Positions 1 to 5,605 are shown, counted from the stretch's first letter. The stretch: 6,635 bases of DNA from Rhodoferax sp. UBA4127 (GCA_002381045.1 DFWT01000207.1:1-6635); one strand, 5' to 3'. The notes: generated from the sequence alone by a model not told the origin. Numbers and translations: made by a program.

Positions 1-788
1 ACGTGTGGTGGGAAGGCATGGACGGCCCACCCCCGGCCCATTGCATCGACTGGCAAGGAAAAGATTGGACACCGGGTTGTGGTCGCCCTGCGGCGCATGC
101 CAACTCTCGCTTTACCGCACCCGCCAGCCAGTGCCCGTCTATCGACCCCGACTGGGAAAATCCCAACGGCGTGCCGATTTCTGCGTTCATCTTTGGCGGG
201 CGTGCCAGCAAGGAAATGCCTTTGGTGTTTCAGGCCTTCAATTGGGCGCACGGGGTTTACCTGGCTGCCACCATGGGTTCCGAGGCGACAGCCGCTGCCA
301 TTGGCGTGGTGGCCACCCGGCGCGACCCGATGGCCATGCTGCCGTTCTGTGGCTACAACATGGCAGATTACTTCACCCACTGGCTCAATGTGGGTCGGCA
401 GGTGAGCAATCCGCCGCGCATCTTCCGCGTCAACTGGTTCCGCAAGGACGATGCAGGCAAGTTCATCTGGCCCGGCTTTGGCGACAACCTGCGCGTTCTC
501 AAATGGATTGCGGGCCGGGTGCATGGGCAGGCGTATGCGGTTGAAAGCCCAATTGGCTGGATGCCCCGTTTTGAAGACATCGACTGGAAGGGTCTGGATT
601 TTTCCAGTAACAGCTTCTATGACCTGATGGCCGTGGGCCGTGAAGCCGGCACCGCTGAGGCGCATTCACACGAAGAGCTGTTTGACCGCTTCCGCGACCG
701 CTTGCCCAAGGAGTTCACCTTTGAGCGTGAAATGCTGCGTTCACGCTTGTGGCGCTCGCCTGACCGTTGGGAACTGGCGCACGAGTAG
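1..788 (+). CDS. pckG: Phosphoenolpyruvate carboxykinase (GTP), C-terminal part
   Basis: This is the C-terminal ~262 residues of a GTP-dependent PEP carboxykinase (family length about 600). The enzyme interconverts oxaloacetate + GTP with PEP + CO2 + GDP in the cytoplasm, at the entry to gluconeogenesis. The reading frame is open at the left edge, so the gene starts outside the window; the GTG at position 3 is not a real start. Visible family signatures, in order, are NSRFTAP (substrate-binding arginine region), SQCPSIDPDWENPNGVPIS, FIFGGR, the HGVYLAATMGSE stretch, PFCGYNMADYFTHWL, and NWFRKD followed by GKFIWPGFGDN, the aromatic guanine-binding segment that separates the GTP class from the ATP class. 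The TAG stop is at 786-788. A terminator-like hairpin follows and the next gene is convergent, so this is probably the last gene of its transcript. Identity is confident. Confidence 0.96.
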   Translation, partial: VWWEGMDGPPPAHCIDWQGKDWTPGCGRPAAHANSRFTAPASQCPSIDPDWENPNGVPISAFIFGGRASKEMPLVFQAFNWAHGVYLAATMGSEATAAAIGVVATRRDPMAMLPFCGYNMADYFTHWLNVGRQVSNPPRIFRVNWFRKDDAGKFIWPGFGDNLRVLKWIAGRVHGQAYAVESPIGWMPRFEDIDWKGLDFSSNSFYDLMAVGREAGTAEAHSHEELFDRFRDRLPKEFTFEREMLRSRLWRSPDRWELAHE

Positions 789-836
789 GCATAAAGCTGC
801 CCGCCTGTCGCTGGCTGTGGGCGGGGCACATGACCG

Positions 837-859
837 CGGCGGGTTTTGACCCGCCGTTT
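837..859 (+). terminator. Hairpin terminator after pckG
   Basis: CGGCGGG (837-843) and CCCGCCG (850-856) form a perfect 7-bp stem with the loop TTTTGA, followed by TTTCC. The hairpin begins 49 bases after the pckG stop. A second, imperfect GC stem lies just upstream (CCCGCC 800-805 with GGCGGG 820-825, 14-nt loop, extendable by two pairs past a bulge). The T-run is short, so termination could be partial. Because the stem is symmetric, it could also act on the convergent lysE transcript, whose stop is at 903-905. Apart from these hairpins I see nothing in 789-902. Confidence 0.6.
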
Positions 860-902
860 CCTTGAGGATCTAAATGGGACGCCGCGCTAGGTGGTCTGCC
901 CA

Positions 903-1499
903 TCAGCCCAAAAGCAACATCAGCGCCAGTGCAAACATGGTCAGGGCAATCACGCTGTCCAGCACCCGCCAGGCGGTGGTGGTCTGAAAAAGTGGAGCCA
1001 GGTAACGTGCGCCAAACCCCAGCGCCGAGAACCACAGGACGCTGCCCACGCAAGCGCCAGCACCAAACACCCAGCGCCCGGGGTCGGGCAGCTGGTTGGC
1101 AATGGAGCCGAGCAACACCACGGTGTCCAGGTACACGTGCGGGTTCAAAAAAGTGAAGCCAAAGCATGCAGTCAATGCGGCCGCCAAAGTGACACCCTGG
1201 GACTGGTCCAGTTGCATGTGGTTGCCCCGCCAAGCCCGCCTAGCCGCGAACCCACCGTAACTGGCCAAGAACAGGGCGCCACCGTAGCGGGTGGCTTGCA
1301 TCAGCGTGTCATTGCCGCGGATGAGCACACCGGCCCCGCCAATGCCGGCCAGTATCAACAGCGCATCAGACAGTGCACAAAACGCAACCAGCGGCAACAC
1401 ATGTTCGCGCCGGATACCCTGGCGCAGCACGAAGGCGTTTTGAGAGCCGATCGCCACAATCAGCGCCAGGCCGGTGGCCAGGCCTTGCCAGAAATTCAG
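903..1499 (-). CDS. LysE/ArgO-family amino-acid exporter
   Basis: An inner-membrane exporter of the LysE/RhtB/ArgO family, which expels basic or other amino acids. The N-terminal signature AIGSQNAFVLRQGIRREHV is near-diagnostic for the LysE/ArgO branch. Hydrophobic segments follow, then FGFTFLNPHVYLDTVVLLG with its conserved NPH and D, and a hydrophobic C-terminus. From the placed start it is 198 residues, normal for the family. The start is a problem. The frame is open from a TAG at 1521-1523 but contains no ATG. GTG at 1457-1455 is the nearest standard start, but it would cut off the conserved NFWQGLATGLALI of the first membrane segment. CTG at 1499-1497 (chosen) or ATT at 1514-1512 would keep it. 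None has a clear ribosome binding site. The gene lies downstream of the duplicated OB-fold gene, and a decayed copy of its 5' end lies at about 2411-2500. Substrate is not determinable here. Confidence 0.85.
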   Translation of the reverse strand: MNFWQGLATGLALIVAIGSQNAFVLRQGIRREHVLPLVAFCALSDALLILAGIGGAGVLIRGNDTLMQATRYGGALFLASYGGFAARRAWRGNHMQLDQSQGVTLAAALTACFGFTFLNPHVYLDTVVLLGSIANQLPDPGRWVFGAGACVGSVLWFSALGFGARYLAPLFQTTTAWRVLDSVIALTMFALALMLLLG

Positions 1500-1510
1500 A
1501 AGGTAAGAAG

Positions 1511-1564
1511 AAATAGGCCTCTAGCCCTTGTCTTTAATGTGTTTAAAGCTCTGTAATTAAGAGC
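1511..1564. repeat. Intergenic element, copy 1
   Basis: AAATAGGCCTCTAGCCC, an AT-rich middle and AAAGCTCT recur at 2506-2560 with only a few differences. In each case the element sits directly after the stop codon of an OB-fold gene copy. Its inner end makes a short hairpin, GCTCT (1548-1552) and AGAGC (1560-1564) around a 7-nt loop, two bases beyond the copy A stop. On the minus strand this is followed by TTTAAA, so weak termination is possible. The motif GCTAGAGGCCTATTTT resembles, from memory, a palindromic element scattered between genes in Comamonadaceae; that identity is unverified. It occupies the region where lysE should have its promoter, ribosome binding site and start. Confidence 0.6.
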
Positions 1565-1565
1565 A

Positions 1566-2294
1566 TCAGGGCTTCAAGGTCGCTTCTTCAATCAGGATTT
1601 TGTAGGTATAACCCGAGCCAAAGTCCTTATTGGTGTGCACCACGCCCGACACAGTGACCACGTCGCCTAGTTTGGCGTTGGCGTCAGTGGTTACCAAGAT
1701 GTCGTTGTTGCCGTCGGCCGCTGAGCCTGAGCCGTCACGCAGGTGAATCCAGTTTTTGTCCATGATCCCGGCGTTGTACTTGACCACCTTGCCCTGCACG
1801 CGCACCGGCTTTTCTTTGAGTTCGTCGGCTTTGCCAATGATTTCTGCCACGGTGTAGGCGTTGGGGCCAGTGGCTTTTGCCACTTTGGCGTCAGCCATTT
1901 CAGCGGGTGCCATGGCCTTACCCGCATGCGGGTCAGCGGACATTTTGGGCATGCCCGCGTGGGGGTCGGCGGCTGGAGCAGCACCAGTTCCAGCGTTATT
2001 GGCCAGGCTGCCAAACAGAATGCTTGGGAAGGTTTTTTTGAGTTCTTTGCTCTCAAAGTTCTCCATCACCATCACGTTGTCCAAGGTGACCTTAGCGCCG
2101 ATTGCCACAGGTGCCTTGACGACCGCCGCCCAGGTCTCACCCGTCGCCGTTTTCAGGCGCAAATAGGTGTAGACGGCGACTTCCTTGACCTCCAGAACTT
2201 CACCCGTTACCTGGGTAGGTGCGGCAGCTTGGACCGGGGAGATGAAGGCCGCAGCAACAAGCAGGCCAATGGACAACAAGGGTTTGAGTTTCAT
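1566..2294 (-). CDS. Secreted OB-fold (NrfJ-like) protein, copy A
   Basis: A 242-residue exported protein of unknown function. Residues 1-23 are a Sec signal peptide (MKLKPLLSIG, hydrophobic core, VQA cleavage site before AAPTQ). An N-terminal beta-rich domain (about 27-95) carries GEVLEVKEVAVYTYLRLKT, ETWAAV and NFESKELKKTF. A low-complexity Ala/Pro linker (about 98-145) contains DPHAG twice (110-114 and 121-125). A C-terminal OB-fold domain (about 146-242) has VRVQGKVVKYNAGIM, NWIHLRDG (181-188) and GDVVTVSGVV. These match the 'NrfJ-related / OB-fold nucleic acid binding' proteins found among periplasmic and cytochrome-associated genes; the real ligand is unknown. The start at 2294 is chosen for the intact signal peptide and its match to copy B. 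The frame stays open to 2447, but that extension translates degenerate pncC and lysE fragments. Copy A differs from copy B at roughly 31 of 231 aligned residues and has 11 extra linker residues. Confidence 0.88.
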   Translation of the reverse strand: MKLKPLLSIGLLVAAAFISPVQAAAPTQVTGEVLEVKEVAVYTYLRLKTATGETWAAVVKAPVAIGAKVTLDNVMVMENFESKELKKTFPSILFGSLANNAGTGAAPAADPHAGMPKMSADPHAGKAMAPAEMADAKVAKATGPNAYTVAEIIGKADELKEKPVRVQGKVVKYNAGIMDKNWIHLRDGSGSAADGNNDILVTTDANAKLGDVVTVSGVVHTNKDFGSGYTYKILIEEATLKP

Positions 2295-2410
2295 GGTGAC
2301 TTTCTTACGTTCAGTTTTGACAAGCATAGCGCCAAGAGGGTTCGGGGTTGGGGTTGGCACAACATGCCCACCCAACGGCTCGGGGCATGGCGTGGTGCAA
2401 TCCCGCAGGG
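2295..2410 (-). pseudogene. Decayed duplicate of the pncC 3' end
   Basis: Just upstream of copy A, the minus strand reads GGCGCTATGCTTGTCAAAAC, nearly the same as the real pncC end, GACGCTATGCTTGTGAAAAAC (3272 upward). Farther upstream CGCCATGCCCCGAGCCGTTG aligns with the pncC sequence CGCCATGCCCTGATCCGTTT, and the match continues at roughly 70% with small indels to about 2400. The indels break the pncC frame; only AMLVK survives in the frame that runs into copy A. The right-hand edge is approximate. This fragment codes for nothing by itself but still supplies the leader in front of copy A. Confidence 0.8.
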
Positions 2411-2500
2411 CGCCGTGGCGCAGCAGATCGGCGTTATGCGAGCCCATCGCCGCGATCCGCGTCAGGCCAGTGGGCAGGCGGCATCAGAAAAACAAGACTA
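2411..2500 (-). pseudogene. Decayed duplicate of the lysE 5' end
   Basis: The minus-strand frame reads TGLTRIAAMGSHNADLLRHGALRD, which aligns with TGLALIVAIGSQNAFVLRQGIRRE at the N-terminus of the lysE product. At DNA level, 2416-2477 against 1423-1484 gives about 49 identities in 62 bases without gaps, counted by eye. The fragment stops at the junction with the pncC remnant near 2411 and covers only about the first 30 codons of lysE. A stop (TGA, 2486-2484) lies upstream in the same frame. It is a non-functional relic of a tandem duplication. It is useful as a record of the ancestral lysE start, since it reads TTCTGATG where the present lysE reads TTCTGAAT. Confidence 0.8.
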
Positions 2501-2505
2501 AGGGG

Positions 2506-2560
2506 AAAATAGGCCTCTAGCCCCTGTATTTAATGTGCTGAAAGCTCTCTTTTTAAGAGT
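2506..2560. repeat. Intergenic element, copy 2
   Basis: Second copy of the element at 1511-1564, beginning AAAATAGGCCTCTAGCCCC and ending AAAGCTCTCTTTTTAAGAG. It lies directly after the copy B stop codon. On the minus strand CTCTT-AAA-AAGAG makes a 5-bp hairpin three bases beyond that stop, possibly a weak terminator. Its position relative to the neighbouring OB-fold gene is the same as for copy 1, so the two were carried by the ~1 kb tandem duplication rather than inserted independently. Confidence 0.6.
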
Positions 2561-2562
2561 GA

Positions 2563-3258
2563 CTAGGGTTTGAGGGTGGCGTCTTCAATGAGGATTTTGT
2601 AGCTGTAACCCGCGCCAAAGTCCTTGTTGGTATGCACCACGCCTGACACGGTGACCACATCGCCAAGTTTGGCGCTGGCCAGGGTGGTGACCAATATGTC
2701 GTTGCTACCGCTTGTCGCCGAGCCTGAGCCATCGCGCAGGTGAATCCAGTTCTTACCCATGATGCCCGCGTTGTACTTGACCACCTTGCCTTGTACCCGC
2801 ACCGGCTTGTCTTTGAGCTTGTCGGCCTTGGCTATGATTTCTGCCACGGTGTAGGCATTCGCACCACTGGCTTTGGCCACTTTCACGTCGGCCATTGCAG
2901 CGGGCGCTTTGGCCATGCCCGCGTGGGGGTCGGTGGCTGGAGCAGCACCGGTCCCAGCGCTGTTGGCCAGGCTGGCAAACAGGATGGTCGGGAAGGTCTT
3001 CTTGAGTTCTTTGCTCTCAAAATTTTCCATCGTCATCACGTTGGTCAGGGTGACTTTTGCACCCTTTGCGACAGGCGCTTTGTTAACAGCTGCCCAGGTT
3101 TCACCCGTGGCCGTTTTCAAACGCAAATAGGTATAAACCGCCACATCTTTGACCTCCAACACTTCACCTGTCACCTGAGTCGGCGCGGCGGCTTGGGCTG
3201 GTGCAATGAAGGCCGCAACAGCGAGCAGGCCAATGGAAAGCAATGGTTTGAGTTTCAT
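2563..3258 (-). CDS. Secreted OB-fold (NrfJ-like) protein, copy B
   Basis: A 231-residue exported protein with the same layout as copy A: signal peptide (MKLKPLLSIG to AQA, residues 1-23), N-terminal beta-rich domain with YTYLRLKT and NFESKELKKTF, Ala/Pro linker with a single DPHAG, and C-terminal OB-fold domain with NWIHLRDGSGS and GDVVTVSGVV. The ligand and function are not known; nucleic-acid or metal binding is only suggested by fold and name. The ATG is 11 bases after the pncC stop, and the stop region itself (TGAAGAAAG) supplies a purine-rich ribosome binding site, so it is very likely cotranscribed and perhaps translationally coupled with pncC. This is probably the ancestral position, because the intact pncC lies directly upstream, whereas copy A is preceded only by relics. 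Confidence 0.9.
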   Translation of the reverse strand: MKLKPLLSIGLLAVAAFIAPAQAAAPTQVTGEVLEVKDVAVYTYLRLKTATGETWAAVNKAPVAKGAKVTLTNVMTMENFESKELKKTFPTILFASLANSAGTGAAPATDPHAGMAKAPAAMADVKVAKASGANAYTVAEIIAKADKLKDKPVRVQGKVVKYNAGIMGKNWIHLRDGSGSATSGSNDILVTTLASAKLGDVVTVSGVVHTNKDFGAGYSYKILIEDATLKP

Positions 3259-3269
3259 GGTGACTTTCT

Positions 3270-3833
3270 TCAGTTCAGGTTTTTCACAAGCATAGCGTCA
3301 ATATGGTCCGAGCCAGTGGGCACAGCCAACATGGCCGCCAAACGGATCAGGGCATGGCGCACGGTGGCCAGTCGCACGGCTGCACGATCGCCGGCAAACA
3401 TCTGCAGTTCTGTGACGATCTGTTCGGGCGTGGCCCAGCCTATCCAGACGGTGCCCACCGGTTTTTCTAAACTGCCGCCGCTGGGGCCAGCCACACCTGT
3501 GACAGCGATGGCAACCTGGGCGTGCGAGCGTGCCAATGCACCTTGCACCATGGCCCGCACCACGGGTTCACTGACTGCACCATGCTGCGCGATCAACGCC
3601 GCATCCACACCCAGCAGTTCGGTTTTGGATGCGTTGGAATAGGTGACAAAACCCCGCTCAAACCAGGCGCTGGAGCCAGCCTGGTCAGTGCAGGCCACGG
3701 CGATCATGCCACCAGTGCAGCTCTCTGCGGTGGCCAGCATCCAATTTCTCTTGAACAAAAAATCAGCCATCAGCCCACATAGAACCTGGGTAGATAGCTC
3801 TTGAGTTTGTAGCGAATCCGCGTGCGATTGCAT
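3270..3833 (-). CDS. pncC: Nicotinamide-nucleotide amidohydrolase (CinA C-terminal family)
   Basis: A stand-alone CinA C-terminal domain protein of 187 residues (family about 160-190). It deamidates nicotinamide mononucleotide to nicotinate mononucleotide in the cytoplasm, recycling NMN released by NAD-consuming reactions such as bacterial DNA ligase. Visible motifs are TAESCTGG (35-42) with the catalytic serine at 38, YSNASKTELLGV (65-76) with the conserved Tyr and Lys, and TGVAGPSGG (112-120) followed by KPVGTVWIG. No N-terminal MoCF-like domain is present, so this is the short PncC form rather than full CinA. The ATG at 3833 is chosen because it overlaps the pgpA stop as TAATG, a typical coupled arrangement; the frame stays open farther upstream but those residues lie inside pgpA and look like out-of-frame translation. 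A decayed copy of its 3' end lies at about 2295-2410. Confidence 0.93.
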   Translation of the reverse strand: MQSHADSLQTQELSTQVLCGLMADFLFKRNWMLATAESCTGGMIAVACTDQAGSSAWFERGFVTYSNASKTELLGVDAALIAQHGAVSEPVVRAMVQGALARSHAQVAIAVTGVAGPSGGSLEKPVGTVWIGWATPEQIVTELQMFAGDRAAVRLATVRHALIRLAAMLAVPTGSDHIDAMLVKNLN

Positions 3834-4426
3834 TACCAAGCCCGCCACATAGCCACGACCAGCAGGGTGCAAAAGGCGGCCACCACATCGTCGAGCATGA
3901 TGCCAGCACCGGCTTTGCGCCAAGCGTTCCGGTCGGTGGCTGGGTCCACATGATGAAACAGCCGGTCGGCCCAACCCACCGGGCCAGGCTTGACCGCATC
4001 AAAAAACCGAAACAAGACAAAAGCCACCGCTTGGCCCAGGTAACTAGTGGGACTGATCAGCCACAGCACCAACCAGAAAGCGGCAATTTCATCCCACACC
4101 ACGCTGCTGGGATCCAGCACCCGCAGGTGCTTGGCGGTCAAGCTGCAGGCCCACCAACCACCGATCAAGCTGGCGCCAATCAGCCAACCCCATTGGGATT
4201 CGGTCAGGCTGTCTTGCAACAGCACAAAAATGGCCCAGGCCCACAGGGTGCCCGCGGTACCAGGTGCAAACGGGCTCAAGCCAGAACCAAAACCCAGGCC
4301 CAATACGTGGGCTGGGTGGGCCATCATGAAATGACCGGTGGGGTGCACTGGGCCACGCACCACACCGGGGTCTTGGAATACGGTGTCCTGCGCGGGTGGA
4401 CTGGCGTTGGCTTCTGGGTCGAGCAT
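3833..4426 (-). CDS. pgpA: Phosphatidylglycerophosphatase A
   Basis: An inner-membrane phosphatase that converts phosphatidylglycerophosphate to phosphatidylglycerol, the last step of PG synthesis. At 197 residues it is slightly long for the family because of a polar ~32-residue N-terminus before HPAHVLGLGFGSGLSPFAPGTAGTL (37-61), the PgpA signature. Also visible are VVWDEIAAFW (from 109, with conserved D112 and E113), FRFFDAVKPGP and a near-C-terminal MLDDVVAA acidic motif. The stop overlaps the pncC start. Many proteobacteria carry thiL just upstream of pgpA; here the upstream gene is a divergent permease instead. The start at 4426 is the first ATG before the signature that leaves room for the usual N-terminus; Met34/Met35 are shorter alternatives. 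No Shine-Dalgarno is visible, but GATAAT lies 6 bases upstream of the ATG. Confidence 0.92.
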   Translation of the reverse strand: MLDPEANASPPAQDTVFQDPGVVRGPVHPTGHFMMAHPAHVLGLGFGSGLSPFAPGTAGTLWAWAIFVLLQDSLTESQWGWLIGASLIGGWWACSLTAKHLRVLDPSSVVWDEIAAFWLVLWLISPTSYLGQAVAFVLFRFFDAVKPGPVGWADRLFHHVDPATDRNAWRKAGAGIMLDDVVAAFCTLLVVAMWRAW

Positions 4427-4510
4427 GGACGGATTATCGAGGCTGGCGTTCAACTGGCGCAGGTGACAACCCAGCCAATACCCCACTGGCCAAGCTGACA
4501 CAATGCCGCT
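4427..4510. promoter_or_regulatory. Divergent pgpA / permease promoter interval
   Basis: This 84-base gap separates two divergently read start codons, so it should contain both promoters. On the minus strand GATAAT (4438-4433) matches 5 of 6 bases of the sigma-70 -10 consensus and ends 6 bases before the pgpA ATG. On the plus strand CACAAT (4499-4504) matches 4 of 6 and ends 6 bases before the permease GTG. No good -35 hexamer sits at the right spacing for either, and neither gene has a Shine-Dalgarno. The placement would give transcripts with almost no leader. Short hexamers like these arise by chance, so confidence is low. Confidence 0.3.
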
Positions 4511-5476
4511 GTGCTGCAAGTTTTCATCATCACCTTTCCGTTCTTTGCGCTGGTGCTGTGTGGCTACCTGGCGGCGCGCCGCCGCATGTTGCCGCTAGAG
4601 GCCATTCCCGGGCTTAACGGGTTTGTGCTGTTTTTTGCGCTGCCATGCATGCTGTACCGCTTTGGCGCCTCGACCCCGATTGCGCAGTTGCTGGATGTAG
4701 GCGTGTTCACCACCTGGCTGCTGTGTGCGCTGATCACGGTCGGTTTTACTGTGGCAGTCAGTTTGAACACCCGCATCGGTTGGAACGATGCCGCGTTTGG
4801 GGCCTTGGTGGCAGCGTTCCCCAATTCGGGTTTCATGGGGGTGCCACTGTTGGTGGCCCTGTTGGGTGCCGCGGCCGCAGGGCCAGTGATTCTGACCATG
4901 GTCATTGACATGGTGGTCACCACCTCCTTGTGTATCGCAATCTCCAGGCTTGGCGGGGCCGATGCACATGGGGCTGCGAAGGCACTCAAGAACGCTTTGA
5001 AAGGCGTATTGGCCAATCCGATGCCATGGGCCATTTTGCTGGGTGCGGCGGTGTCCGTGCTGGGTTGGCAGCCGCCCAAGCCGGTGGCCCAAACCATTGG
5101 CTTGCTGGCCGATGCGGCTTCACCGGTGGCGCTGTTCACCATTGGGGCCGTGTTGGCGCGCTCGCAAATGCTGGCAGCAGCTGGCCACGCGCCGGTGCCG
5201 CTGTTGCGCGACTATTTGCCAGTGGCTTTATTCAAGCTATTTTTGCACCCTCTGCTGGTGTTGTTGGTGGGGGTGTCGCTGATCAGTTTGGGCGTGCCCA
5301 TGTCGCGCTTCGCCTTGACGGTTCTGGTGCTCACCGCGGCCTTGCCAAGTGCCAGTAATGTGTCGCTGCTGGCAGAGCGTTTTGGGGCCGACAACGGGCG
5401 GGTGGCGCGCATCATTTTGGTCTCTACGGCGGCCGCGTTTGTGACCTTTTCACTAACCGTGGCGCTGATGACCTGA
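4511..5476 (+). CDS. AEC-family (auxin efflux carrier) permease
   Basis: A 321-residue inner-membrane protein with about ten hydrophobic segments in two halves, the usual size for bacterial AEC-family permeases, secondary transporters often handling malate, other organic acids or amino acids. Visible features are an N-terminal membrane segment (FIITFPFFALVLCGYL), LNGFVLFFALPCMLYRFG (about 35-52), the conserved AFPNSGFMGVPLL (about 102-114), a charged loop near 160, and the second-half pattern ALPSASNVSLLAERFGADNGRVARIILVSTAAAF. The GTG at 4511 is used because the next in-frame ATG would remove the first membrane segment; there is no visible Shine-Dalgarno. Divergent from pgpA. The substrate cannot be assigned from sequence. 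Confidence 0.9.
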   Translation: MLQVFIITFPFFALVLCGYLAARRRMLPLEAIPGLNGFVLFFALPCMLYRFGASTPIAQLLDVGVFTTWLLCALITVGFTVAVSLNTRIGWNDAAFGALVAAFPNSGFMGVPLLVALLGAAAAGPVILTMVIDMVVTTSLCIAISRLGGADAHGAAKALKNALKGVLANPMPWAILLGAAVSVLGWQPPKPVAQTIGLLADAASPVALFTIGAVLARSQMLAAAGHAPVPLLRDYLPVALFKLFLHPLLVLLVGVSLISLGVPMSRFALTVLVLTAALPSASNVSLLAERFGADNGRVARIILVSTAAAFVTFSLTVALMT

Positions 5477-5522
5477 GTCAACGTCTTGATGCGGGATTGG
5501 CTGCGCTGAATGTGCCACGTTC

Positions 5523-5563
5523 ATGACATCGATCAAGTTTGAAACGCGCCGTGGCGGTCTAAT
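5523..5563 (+). promoter_or_regulatory. Possible FNR/Anr-type site and promoter of the rquA-like gene
   Basis: ATGACATCGATCAA (5523-5536) matches the FNR consensus TTGAT-N4-ATCAA at 8 of 10 specified bases, with the TGA-N6-TCA core intact and a perfect right half. TCTAAT (5558-5563) matches 5 of 6 bases of a -10 hexamer, placing the transcription start near 5571. The palindrome centre (5529.5) is then about 41.5 bases upstream, the usual class II position for FNR activation. No consensus -35 is present, as expected for an activator-dependent promoter. A CRP/FNR relative other than FNR could bind the same core. I see nothing else certain in 5477-5610 apart from the ribosome binding site. Confidence 0.45.
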
Positions 5564-5599
5564 CAGCGCCTTGTTCCACAGGTGTGTGGGACCTCAAGT

Positions 5600-5605
5600 G
5601 AAGGA
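5600..5605 (+). promoter_or_regulatory. Ribosome binding site deciding the rquA-like start
   Basis: GAAGGA ends 5 bases before ATG 5611. A second in-frame ATG at 5605 overlaps this site and so could not use it. The downstream ATG (MSDWLSY...) is therefore the preferred start. Confidence 0.6.

Larger units (their letters stand above)
1420..3380 (-). repeat. Tandem ~1 kb direct duplication
   Basis: Two direct units, about 1420-2410 and 2411-3380, each containing (minus strand) a pncC 3' end, an OB-fold gene, an intergenic element and a lysE 5' end. The offset between matching points is 997 bases at the stop codons (1566 and 2563) and 964 at the start codons. The 33-base difference equals the 11-codon linker insertion in copy A. 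Order and orientation (pncC - B - lysE' - pncC' - A - lysE) are exactly what one tandem duplication produces, with the novel junction near 2411. Outer edges are approximate. Confidence 0.8.

Noticed and set aside
891..1556. A 221-codon open frame on the plus strand opposite lysE
   Set aside because: Its translation is Gln/His-rich with no family resemblance, while the minus strand gives a clear LysE signature. It is an antisense shadow of a GC-rich gene.
1420..3380. A transposon or insertion sequence causing the duplication
   Set aside because: No transposase frame, terminal inverted repeats or target-site duplications are visible at the edges; a simple tandem duplication explains the layout.
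2740..3642. A 300-codon open frame on the plus strand opposite copy B and pncC
   Set aside because: It spans two real minus-strand genes, is low-complexity and matches nothing. The same shadow occurs opposite copy A (1743-2501), as expected from the duplication.
3834..3974. An N-terminal extension of pncC up to 3974
   Set aside because: These residues lie inside pgpA in another frame and do not resemble a PncC N-terminus; the TAATG overlap start at 3833 gives the normal family length.
4427..4519. An N-terminal extension of pgpA to the TTG at 4519
   Set aside because: It would overlap the divergent permease start and adds residues not typical of PgpA; ATG 4426 is sufficient.
5485..5500. A second FNR-like site at TTGATGCGGGATTG
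   Set aside because: The left half TTGAT is perfect, but the right half is GATTG rather than ATCAA, so there is no palindrome.
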